From assembly GCA_001899635.1 (NCBI GenBank), contig MKVQ01000024.1, positions 115,791 to 179,790 on the forward strand: 64,000 nucleotides of DNA. Direction: 5' to 3'. Shown in pieces: positions 26,922 through 34,319 of the stretch (positions within the stretch are counted from its first letter, which is position 1; the number at the start of each line of letters is the position of its first letter). The notes below the pieces were generated by a model. The model saw nothing but the letters and a program-made list of their open reading frames with translations. It was not told where the DNA came from and searched no databases. This stretch comes from Myxococcales bacterium 68-20. GTDB lineage: Bacteria; Myxococcota_A; Polyangia; Polyangiales; Polyangiaceae. Both the position numbers and the translations under genes were made by a program.

Positions 26922-27797
26922 TCAACGCCGGCGGCGTGGCGTCGTCGCCGCGCTCGGTCGCGAGAACCCGAAGTCGATCTGGCCCGAGCCGGGCTCGATG
27001 GCCGCTTTCGTGATGGGGGCGGGCTCGATGCACCGCGGATCGTCGTGTCGAACGTCGTTCACCCAGGTCGAGACCGGGACGGCGACGAGCGCGCGAGCTC
27101 GCTCGTCCAGCACCGTCTGGTCCTGCTCCTGCTCGAGCAGACGAGCGGCATCGAGCGCGGTGCCTCCGAGCCACGTGTTCCACTCGTTTGCGGGGAGGAC
27201 GAGCGGCATCCGGTCATGGAGGTCGCGGATCGTGCCGCCCGCATGTGTCGTGAGCACGGCGCAGCTCTCGATACGCCCGGGCTCGGTCGCTTCGGGAGCT
27301 CCACCCTCGGGGGCGGGGGGCCGCCATGAATCCCAGAGCGCAGCGATGGCGAACGGCCCATGCTCGCTTCGCCGTACGTGATGAGGAACGCGCCGTCCGT
27401 CGGGCAGCGTCTTCCACTCGAAGAACCCATCCACGACGACGAGGCAGCGATGCCTGCGGAACGCGTCCCTGAACGCGGGCGTGCGCGCGGCCGTCTCCGC
27501 CCGGGCCTGGATGCAACGACTCGCGATCTTCTTCGCTTCGTCGGGCTTCGCCCACCATGGGATGAGCCCCCAGCGAACGAACGCGAGCTCACGCGCGACG
27601 GGCGAGGCGCCTCCGCTCTCTGCGGAGTCCTCCGTCGGCTCCGAAGAAGAGGAGGGGGAGGAACGCCGCGCGCGGACGGTGAGGATTGGCTGCGTCGGCG
27701 CGATGTTGAAGCGCGGAGCGCCGAGGTCGATCGGATCGACCTCGAAGAGGCTCGCCACGTCCTCTGCCGGGCTCGTCAGGGTTGCTCGTCCGCACAC
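26922..27797 (-). CDS. SOS response-associated peptidase family (SRAP/YedK/HMCES)
   Basis: 291 aa. The family forms a thiazolidine DNA-protein crosslink with abasic sites in single-stranded DNA through Cys2. The GTG at 27797 is chosen because it places Cys directly after the initiator (VCGRATLTS). Other conserved sites are FNIAPTQ (Asn), VRWGLIPWWAK, FFEWK (Glu), TTHAGG and HDRMPLVL (His). A Ser/Glu-rich insert of about 30 residues follows ILTVRARR. The frame is open 75 codons upstream, but that part is not family-like. No good LexA box was seen upstream; an inverted repeat TACAG-N5-CTGTA lies at 27905-27919. Confidence 0.9.
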   Translation of the reverse strand: MCGRATLTSPAEDVASLFEVDPIDLGAPRFNIAPTQPILTVRARRSSPSSSSEPTEDSAESGGASPVARELAFVRWGLIPWWAKPDEAKKIASRCIQARAETAARTPAFRDAFRRHRCLVVVDGFFEWKTLPDGRRVPHHVRRSEHGPFAIAALWDSWRPPAPEGGAPEATEPGRIESCAVLTTHAGGTIRDLHDRMPLVLPANEWNTWLGGTALDAARLLEQEQDQTVLDERARALVAVPVSTWVNDVRHDDPRCIEPAPITKAAIEPGSGQIDFGFSRPSAATTPRRRR

Positions 27798-28130
27798 GCT
27801 CCGAAACTTAGTCCAATCATCGCTGCGCCCGCCGTGGGCGAAGCGCTCTCCATGAGTCGGATTCGAAGGGATCCACCCCTGGATCGCGGATCCCACAGGA
27901 CGACTACAGCATGCCTGTAACAGGGTGGTGGAGCGGCAGAAACGTGGGCAATCGTTGCGCGCCGACTTCGGAGCACATGTCTCACCTGGCGGCACGGTGA
28001 GTGCTGTAGCTCCGCCCGTCACGTCGGAGCTGAGGAGTCAGGGGCTCGGCACCGAGGTGACTGGGATGAACGGGAGGCGTCGCTCTGCGGGGAAGGCAGC
28101 GGCGCGAAGAGGACGGAAGGGACCACGATC
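27798..28130. other. divergent intergenic region
   Basis: 333 bp between the divergent SRAP and MYXO-CTERM genes. It contains the inverted repeat TACAG-N5-CTGTA (27905-27919) and, at the right end, GGAAGGGAC as ribosome site for the next gene. No gene is supported. Confidence 0.5.
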
Positions 28131-29564
28131 ATGCGCGCTTACTCGCTTCGCTCTGCGATTCGCTTCGGAACGACGATGGCCGTCGCGGGCGGCGTCATGT
28201 TCTCCGCGGCTCGGGCAGAGGCGGGCGACGTGCAGTCGGGCGGCGGCGAGGCGTTCACCTCGCGGGGCGCAGCCGAGCTCAAGTACGAGCACAACAAGGG
28301 GCTGCCGACGAGCATCCAGACGGGCTTCAAAGGCCCGTCGTTCGCGAAGATCAACGTCGGCCTCAAGATCGACCCGGTCAAGGACGGCGGCCCGCTCTTC
28401 AGCATCGAGATGCCGAAGGGCGCGCTCGTCGAGGCGAGCTGGGGCGCGGACAAGAAGATCATCCTCAAGGCCCAAAACGGCGCGCGCACCGATGGACTCG
28501 TCTCCGTGCGTCACACGCTCACGCCGTCGGTCGATTTCCAGATCAAACTGGGCGGCGTCAACGCCACGTTCGCGTACAGCGCAAACGATCTCGTCAACAA
28601 GATCCCCGGCGCCAAGTTCTTCTACGACTCGAAGGCGTCCCAGCAGTTCGCGCCGTGGGCGTTTGCGCCTGTCGACACGAAGCTGAACGCGCCCGACATG
28701 GCGAACGCGACGCTCTTCTCGATGAACATGAACGTCCTGCCCGACCTCGTCTCGGACAACGTGACGGGCTCGTTCGGCGTCCGCGCGTCGACGAAGCCGA
28801 CGTTCTCTTACAAGACGACGAAGATCTTCCTCTCCGGCGCCGACGGCGAGATCGCGAACGAGGCGAGCGAGATCTCGCTGCCCGCGGTCGACGGCGACTA
28901 CATGGAGCTGATGACCGCGGTCGAAGGTGAGATGTCGGTCAAGGGCGCGATCAGCATCCAGCCGTACTTCCACATCGACACGATCGGCACCGACCTCAAC
29001 GTCGACTCGGACTTCGGCGTCGACATCTTCAGCTTCGACTACACCGTGCCCGCGCAGAAGGTGAACTTCCCCACCGTGCTCGTCCACATCCCGATGCCGA
29101 ACGTCCACGTTCCCTCGCGCGGGATCGACGTCGGCATGGTGAAGGTCGGCGGTCAGGCGACGAAGAAGATCGCGATCGAGAACTCGGGCGAGAAGGAGGC
29201 CGTGATGTCCTTCAAGAGCTCGGACTCGCAGTTCTCGGTCCCGGGCGACACCGTCACGGTTCCGCCGAAAGGCACGTACGAGCTGACCGTGAAGTTCTCC
29301 CCCGACTCCGCAGATGCCGCGATCACCGAGATCACCGTGACCTCGAACGACGCGGACGCGCCGGAGCAGAAGTTCAAGGTCGGCGCGAACGGCGCGGACG
29401 TCGGCGCCGAGGAAGAGGACGAATTCGGGCTCCCGAAGGGCGATGCCGACAGCGGCTGCGGCTGCAAGGCCGCCGGCACCTCTCCCGTCCCGGGCTGGGC
29501 CGGCCTCGGTCTTGCTGGTCTCGGTGCGGTGGTCCTCTTCCGGCGCCGCAAGCGCGCGGCCTGA
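28131..29564 (+). CDS. exported protein with Ig-like domain and MYXO-CTERM sorting signal
   Basis: 477 aa. Sec signal peptide (about residues 1-32, ending SAARAEA). A long Gly/Lys/Asp-rich beta region covers 33-340. A domain of the choice-of-anchor/ASPM-SPD-2 Ig type follows at about 340-425 (GIDVGMVKVGGQATKKIAIENSGEKE, then TVPPKGTYELTVKFSPDSADA). The C-terminus is DSGCGCKAAG, a linker, the hydrophobic helix WAGLGLAGLGAVVLF and RRRKR. This Cys-motif/helix/Arg tripartite tail is the MYXO-CTERM signal, processed by myxosortase and thought to display the protein on the outer surface. Function of the body unknown. Confidence 0.88.
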   Translation: MRAYSLRSAIRFGTTMAVAGGVMFSAARAEAGDVQSGGGEAFTSRGAAELKYEHNKGLPTSIQTGFKGPSFAKINVGLKIDPVKDGGPLFSIEMPKGALVEASWGADKKIILKAQNGARTDGLVSVRHTLTPSVDFQIKLGGVNATFAYSANDLVNKIPGAKFFYDSKASQQFAPWAFAPVDTKLNAPDMANATLFSMNMNVLPDLVSDNVTGSFGVRASTKPTFSYKTTKIFLSGADGEIANEASEISLPAVDGDYMELMTAVEGEMSVKGAISIQPYFHIDTIGTDLNVDSDFGVDIFSFDYTVPAQKVNFPTVLVHIPMPNVHVPSRGIDVGMVKVGGQATKKIAIENSGEKEAVMSFKSSDSQFSVPGDTVTVPPKGTYELTVKFSPDSADAAITEITVTSNDADAPEQKFKVGANGADVGAEEEDEFGLPKGDADSGCGCKAAGTSPVPGWAGLGLAGLGAVVLFRRRKRAA

Positions 29565-29592
29565 TCGACACGACGCGTTTCAAAGTTTGGCC

Positions 29593-29676
29593 CACGCGGA
29601 GGGGCCCGTCCTCCTCCCAACCCTCCGCGTGAGCCGAGCCCCCGAAGCCCTCCGGTTTTCCCGACCGGAGGGCTTC
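29593..29676. terminator. two strong hairpins between convergent genes
   Basis: CACGCGGAGGG at 29593-29603 pairs with CCCTCCGCGTG at 29621-29631, and GAAGCCCTCCGG at 29644-29655 pairs with CCGGAGGGCTTC at 29665-29676 (9-nt loop). Both fall in the gap between the MYXO-CTERM gene and the MATE gene. Likely bidirectional termination. Confidence 0.75.
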
Positions 29677-29678
29677 AC

Positions 29679-31223
29679 CTATTTCGACGCGCGCGCGTAG
29701 ACGGCGCGCCAGCTGCCGCGCTTCCAGCGGAGCCAGAAGAGCGCCGCGCCCACGGTGGTCTCGCCGATGAAGCCGATCCAGCCGCCGACCGCGCCGAGCC
29801 CGCACAGCTTGCCGAGCAGGTACGCGCTCGTCGGGAGGAACGTCCACACGACGAAGACGCCTAGGACCATCACGACACGCACGTCCTTGGCGCCGCGGAG
29901 CGCGCCCCGAAGAACGATGTTCACGGCGTCGAGCACCTGGAAGACGGCGGCGATCAAGAGGAGCAGCCGCGCCTCCGCCACGACGGCGGGATCGGTCGAG
30001 AAGAAGCGCCCGAGGAATCCGCCGAAGAGCGCGAACGCGAGCCCGCAGATTGCCATGAAGCCGACGGCGAGCACGAGAGCGCTCCGCACGGCCGCGTCCG
30101 CCTCGTCGAGGCGCCGCCGTCCGAGTGCACGACCGACGAGCACGCTCGCGGCCTCGGCCACGGCGATGCCCGGGAGGAACGACACGCGGATCACGTTGAG
30201 CGCGATCTGGTGCGCGGCGATCTCCTCCTTGCTGATCGAGCCGAGGACGACGGTGAACGCCGTGAACGCAAGCGTCTCCGCGGTGAACTGGATCCCGGTC
30301 GGGAGCCCGAGATCGCACACCCCGTGCAGCGCGCGACCGAACGTCAGACGAGTGTGCGTGGCGTCGTTGCCGATGCCGGCGCGTCGCTCGTCGCGGAGGA
30401 GGAGCGCGAGCATCACTGCGAGCTCGAGCATCTCCGTCGTCGCCGTCGAATAGCCCGCGCCGCGGACGCCGAGGGCAGGCATGCCGAAGTGCCCGTAGAT
30501 CAGCGTCCACGCGAAGAGCGCGTTGAACAGGTTGCCCGCGATGCCGACGATCATCGGCGTGCGCGAGTCGCCCGACGCCTGCCGGTGCTGGATGAGCGCC
30601 GACAGCGCGCAGGTCGGCGGCGCGCCGAGCGTCACCGCCGCGAGGAAGTCGCGCGCGTACGGGACGATCTCGGGGTCGGCTCCGAGCCTCAGCAGCAGCG
30701 GGCTGACGTCACGGCAGACGAGGAGGACGACCACGCCGAACGCGCCGCCCATGACGAGGCCTGCGCGCGCGTATGCGAAGGCGTGCTCCGGGTGACCTTC
30801 GCCGATCGCGTGCGCGACCCGCACCTTCACGCCGCGCATCGATCCGAACGCGAGCGAGTAGGCGAGGTACATGAGCGTCGTCGCGAGGCCGACGCCGCCC
30901 AGCGCCGCTGCGCCGAGACCGCCGACGAGCTTCGTGTCGACGAGCCCGATCGCCGTCTCGCCGAGCATCGCCGCAGCGATCGGCCAGGCGAGCTGGAAGA
31001 GCTCGCGGGTCACGCGATTTTGAAACGAGAAGAACTTTTCCCTTCGAGGTCGCCCCTCGGCGTTGCCGTCGAGACTCTGCTTCAGTGAGCCCGAGTCTCG
31101 CCCGGCATTCGCGCCACTGCGCGCGCCGTGAGCGACCGTACGTTTCAGCCGACCTTCTTGGGCCCCCTCGTCGGACGAGGCTGGACTCTCTTCCAGCCTC
31201 TCCGCGCTCGATGACGATGACAC
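29679..31223 (-). CDS. MATE-family multidrug/metabolite exporter
   Basis: 514 aa, with about 12 hydrophobic segments after residue 75 and two homologous halves, as in MATE proteins (first half ELFQLAWPIAAAMLGETAIGL, second half RALHGVCDLGLPTGIQFTAE). The GTG at 31223 has GGGAG about 9 bp upstream; this gives a hydrophilic Ser/Glu/Arg N-terminal extension of about 70 residues, longer than usual. Expected to couple export of cationic compounds to proton or sodium influx. No regulator is adjacent. Confidence 0.88.
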   Translation of the reverse strand: MSSSSSAERLEESPASSDEGAQEGRLKRTVAHGARSGANAGRDSGSLKQSLDGNAEGRPRREKFFSFQNRVTRELFQLAWPIAAAMLGETAIGLVDTKLVGGLGAAALGGVGLATTLMYLAYSLAFGSMRGVKVRVAHAIGEGHPEHAFAYARAGLVMGGAFGVVVLLVCRDVSPLLLRLGADPEIVPYARDFLAAVTLGAPPTCALSALIQHRQASGDSRTPMIVGIAGNLFNALFAWTLIYGHFGMPALGVRGAGYSTATTEMLELAVMLALLLRDERRAGIGNDATHTRLTFGRALHGVCDLGLPTGIQFTAETLAFTAFTVVLGSISKEEIAAHQIALNVIRVSFLPGIAVAEAASVLVGRALGRRRLDEADAAVRSALVLAVGFMAICGLAFALFGGFLGRFFSTDPAVVAEARLLLLIAAVFQVLDAVNIVLRGALRGAKDVRVVMVLGVFVVWTFLPTSAYLLGKLCGLGAVGGWIGFIGETTVGAALFWLRWKRGSWRAVYARASK

Positions 31224-31314
31224 GACCGTGTTCTCCCTCGGAGCCCCGTACCTTCGATGACGTTTCTGGCGTCACCGTTGGCGGGCTCCGTGGTCTCCAC
31301 GGCAGTGACGCTTG

Positions 31315-31425
31315 CTAGCTGATCCCGACGCCCGGCTTGCACGAGCGGACGTCGCAAGGGACGCACTGATTGGCGACGAGGTGAATCCTCGCGTCCGAGT
31401 GCATCGGGGTCTGCTGCTTCGTCAT
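31315..31425 (-). CDS. possible 36-aa cysteine-containing peptide
   Basis: Reads MTKQQTPMHSDARIHLVANQ followed by CVPCDVRSCKPGVGIS: a polar leader-like half and a core with three Cys. The stop of a weak upstream frame overlaps its ATG (TGATG). The layout is reminiscent of a small ribosomal peptide precursor, but no maturation enzyme is nearby and the ribosome site is poor. It lies in the 319-bp gap between the MATE start and the end of the NrtR-like gene, where no other gene is supported. Confidence 0.22.
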   Translation of the reverse strand: MTKQQTPMHSDARIHLVANQCVPCDVRSCKPGVGIS

Positions 31426-31542
31426 CACGCGTTCACCATGACAGACCGCTCTCGCAACGTCAAACGACGGACGCGCAACATCGTTCCGTAGAGCTTGCCG
31501 CGCAAGCCCTCCGCACACCTTTCTTTCGCGGCGCGTGCGTCT

Positions 31543-32373
31543 TCAGGTGGTGGAGCGCTTCGCCTCGCGGACGAAGCGGTAGACGCTCGCGGGCTTCGAT
31601 GCCGTCGGCCGCTTGCCGCGGGCGGGCTCGATGATGCCGTCATCGATCAAGCGGAGGAAGCGCTTCCTGAAGTTGCCGGGATCGAGCGGCTCGCCGCGGA
31701 TCGCTTCGTGGACGGCGCGGAGCTCCTGGATGGTGAACGTATCGGCGACGAGCTCGAATCCGATCGCCGTGCGATCGAGGTCGGCGCGCATCCGATCGAG
31801 CGCAGCGTCGATGATGTCGGCGTGATCGAAGGCGAGCTCGCCGCGCGCCGCCTTCGCACGCGCGCCTTCCGCCCCGCGGCCCGTGAGCTCCGACAGGTCG
31901 AGCCACTTGGCGTGCGATACGTCGCCTCCGGCGCGAATGAGCGGCACGAGCGTCGGGCGAACGAGAGCGTAGTAGGCGACGCTGAGCACGCGCATGCGTG
32001 GATCGCGGCCGGGCTTGCCGAACGTCCGCACCTGCTCGAGGAAGACGTTCGCGGATGCCGTGTGCGAGAGCCCGGTCTCCTCGAGGAGCTCGCGATGCGC
32101 GGCGGCGTCGAGATCTTCCCCTTGATCGGTGCGGTCGTCGCTGACGCGCACGAAGCCGCCCGGCAGCGCCCAGCGTCCCTTGAACGGGTGCTCGCTCCGC
32201 CGGACGAGCAGGACGTGGAGCAGCTTGTCGATGACCGTGAAGACCACGAGGTCCACCGTCACCGACGGCCGCGGATACACGCCCGGCCGGTAACGTTCGA
32301 GGAAGCGAGCCTCGTCGTCGTGCTCTTCGGCGCGCTCGCCGGCGTCGCCCTTGCGCTTGGCCGTCTTCGTCAT
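31543..32373 (-). CDS. NrtR-like Nudix/winged-helix regulator
   Basis: 276 aa from the ATG at 32373. N-terminal Nudix fold with WALPGGFVRV and the box residues AAAHRELLEETGL, although about five extra residues (DDRTDQG) interrupt the usual spacing. C-terminal winged-helix domain (TFTIQELRAVHEAIRGEPLDPGNFRKRFLRL, IDDGIIEP, YRF). This is the architecture of NrtR, whose Nudix domain senses ADP-ribose or related NAD metabolites and whose wing binds operators of NAD genes; some members are ADP-ribose pyrophosphatases. It is the last gene of a five-gene minus-strand cluster that contains a nicotinamidase-like gene, which supports an NAD role. Gap to the vWA gene is 65 bp. Confidence 0.87.
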   Translation of the reverse strand: MTKTAKRKGDAGERAEEHDDEARFLERYRPGVYPRPSVTVDLVVFTVIDKLLHVLLVRRSEHPFKGRWALPGGFVRVSDDRTDQGEDLDAAAHRELLEETGLSHTASANVFLEQVRTFGKPGRDPRMRVLSVAYYALVRPTLVPLIRAGGDVSHAKWLDLSELTGRGAEGARAKAARGELAFDHADIIDAALDRMRADLDRTAIGFELVADTFTIQELRAVHEAIRGEPLDPGNFRKRFLRLIDDGIIEPARGKRPTASKPASVYRFVREAKRSTT

Positions 32374-32438
32374 CGCACGTGCTCGGGCCGCCGCTGGTGC
32401 CGCTCGCCCGACCCGCACGATACCGAACCCGCGGCGCT

Positions 32439-33275
32439 CTATGGCGCGAAAAAGCCGGTCGCCCTTCCGGGACGGACGAGGCCCTGGCTCGCGCGGATCG
32501 CCGACTGGCTCACCATCCGAAACACCTTCCGGAGGCCGCTCGGGGTCGCCTGGGCTTGCACCGTGACGTTGCCGTCGGGCACGCCCATGGCGCGGGCGAC
32601 CGCGTGGAAGTCGACGTCGGTGCCGACTCCGACGAACGCGAGCGTGAACTGCTCCGAGGCGAGGAGGTCACGGCTCAAGCTCGCGCAGTCGGAGACGAGG
32701 CGCCGTGAGCCGACGTCCTCGCCGTCGGTGACGATCACGACGACGCTCTTGCACGGCGTGCCCGCGTCGCGGAGGCGCTGCGCGTAGGCGACGTTCGCCG
32801 CGAGCGCGTCGCACCACGCGTCGTAGAGGCGAGTGCACCCCGCGGCCTGGTAGCTCCTCGCGTCGAGCCGCGTGACGTCGTCCACGCCCACGTACGAGTG
32901 GACGACGCGGAGCTCGTCGTTGAACGTCCAGAGCGCCATCAACATCGAGTCGCGCTCACGTGACTGCGAGAGCGCATCGACGAGCATGTTCTGTCCCTCG
33001 CGGACGGCGTCCTCGAGCCCGCGCTGATGGATGCTCGACGACGCGTCGATGAGCAGCGTCACGAGCGTCACGTCGGACGCGACGATGTCGTCGGCGTCCT
33101 TGCCGGCGGCGCCGGCGATGACGACCGCGCCGAGGCTGCCCGTGATGATCCCGGTCGTGGCCGGGCTGATCGTCCCGGCGTCCCGTGCGCTCGCGAAGAG
33201 CGCCGAGAGGCCGACGACGCCTGCTCCGCTCGAGCTGTTCCCGTTCCCGTTCCCGTTTCCGTTCGATTTCGACAT
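32439..33275 (-). CDS. von Willebrand factor A domain protein (TerY-like)
   Basis: 278 aa, apparently cytoplasmic. An NG-repeat and Ala/Gly-rich N-terminus (1-65) precedes a vWA domain (about 70-250): TLLIDASSSI is the DxSxS metal-ion-dependent adhesion site, TRLYDAWCDAL supplies the conserved Thr, and VIVTDGED the second Asp. Such intracellular vWA proteins (TerY type) are found with a PP2C phosphatase and a zinc-ribbon kinase, both encoded in this cluster, and are thought to scaffold phospho-dependent complexes. It lies 63 bp after the nicotinamidase-like gene on the same strand. Confidence 0.88.
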   Translation of the reverse strand: MSKSNGNGNGNGNSSSGAGVVGLSALFASARDAGTISPATTGIITGSLGAVVIAGAAGKDADDIVASDVTLVTLLIDASSSIHQRGLEDAVREGQNMLVDALSQSRERDSMLMALWTFNDELRVVHSYVGVDDVTRLDARSYQAAGCTRLYDAWCDALAANVAYAQRLRDAGTPCKSVVVIVTDGEDVGSRRLVSDCASLSRDLLASEQFTLAFVGVGTDVDFHAVARAMGVPDGNVTVQAQATPSGLRKVFRMVSQSAIRASQGLVRPGRATGFFAP

Positions 33276-33338
33276 GGAGCTCTCCTGTGCACGCCGGAGC
33301 GCGCGGTTTGCTTCTTGGGTCGTGTCGCGCTCAGCCCG

Positions 33339-34307
33339 TCAGAGCGCGATCGGGTCGGTCGTCTTCACGAGGTTCATCCCCGCGGCGCGCAGCTCTACGA
33401 ACGCCTGGTCGGCGATGCGCGGGAAGTCGAGCGCCGGCGGGAGCGGATCGAGCGGCGGTGCGGGCACCGGGCTCGTCGCGTCCTCGAGGACCCACACCTT
33501 GCTCATCAGCTTCGGGTCGACCGACGCGATGTGCTCCTGCATGTCTCGCAAGGTCGACAGCACGCAGTGCGACTTCGCCTGCCCGAAGACGTAGACGCGA
33601 TCGAACTCCATCAGCATCTTGAAGAAGGCCGCGTTGAACGTGCCGACGCTCTGGCCGCCAAGCTCGCGGACCTCGGGGGAGAGCACGGAGTAGTTCTCCG
33701 TCATCGCGTGCGTGCCCTTCGTCTCGAAGTGCGTCTGTGACGAGCGCACGAGCGAGTGGAACATCGCCGCTTCCATCAGCGCGGGGACGAGCGCGTGACT
33801 CACCCCGCCGAGGAGCGTGTGGTACGGCCAGATCGTCAGGGTGTACTTCCCGCTCGCCTCGAGCTTCTTCACGTACTCGAGGCACTCGGCCGGGTGCATC
33901 ACCGGCTTGTAGCGCCCGTCACGGACGTCCTTCGTCGTGATCGGGGTGAACGGCGCCGGGTGCTTGCCGTCGTCGTCGATCCACCACGCAGGGTGGAAGA
34001 TCTGGAAGACGCGATGGGTGTCGAGTGAGAAGTGGAGCTGCGTGATCCGATCGAGGTTCCTGTAGAGCCATTCGATCGTGCGCTGTGTGTCCTCGACGGC
34101 ACCGGGGACGAAGAGGCTGGCGCCCGGGCACGAGAAGCCGATCTGCGCGTCGATCCCGAAGGCGGCGATGCGGATCTTGTCCTTCGACGACGGTGGGACG
34201 CGGTGCTTCCTCCGGTACTCGTCCGCGACCTCGGCGACGAGCGAAGCACGCTCGACGTAGACGGACGAGACCTTCTGGGCGTCGTAGAACGTGGGGGCGG
34301 GGAGCAT
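33339..34307 (-). CDS. nicotinamidase-like cysteine hydrolase (isochorismatase superfamily)
   Basis: 322 aa, longer than typical PncA (about 210). The isochorismatase fold is recognisable with the catalytic triad D53 (FGIDAQIGF), K197 (ETKGTHA) and C248 (GQAKSHCVL). Metal-site residues of nicotinamidase have counterparts: D96 and H98 (SLDTHRVF), H105, and WPYH ending at H163 followed by LLGG. The presence of both DxH and WPxH favours nicotinamidase over isochorismatase. Predicted reaction: nicotinamide to nicotinate plus ammonia, entering the Preiss-Handler route to NAD. The extra N-terminal 45 residues and a central insert around 105-150 are unusual. Only 12 bp separate it from the kinase stop. 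Confidence 0.85.
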   Translation of the reverse strand: MLPAPTFYDAQKVSSVYVERASLVAEVADEYRRKHRVPPSSKDKIRIAAFGIDAQIGFSCPGASLFVPGAVEDTQRTIEWLYRNLDRITQLHFSLDTHRVFQIFHPAWWIDDDGKHPAPFTPITTKDVRDGRYKPVMHPAECLEYVKKLEASGKYTLTIWPYHTLLGGVSHALVPALMEAAMFHSLVRSSQTHFETKGTHAMTENYSVLSPEVRELGGQSVGTFNAAFFKMLMEFDRVYVFGQAKSHCVLSTLRDMQEHIASVDPKLMSKVWVLEDATSPVPAPPLDPLPPALDFPRIADQAFVELRAAGMNLVKTTDPIAL

Positions 34308-34319
34308 GACCTTGTCCTC

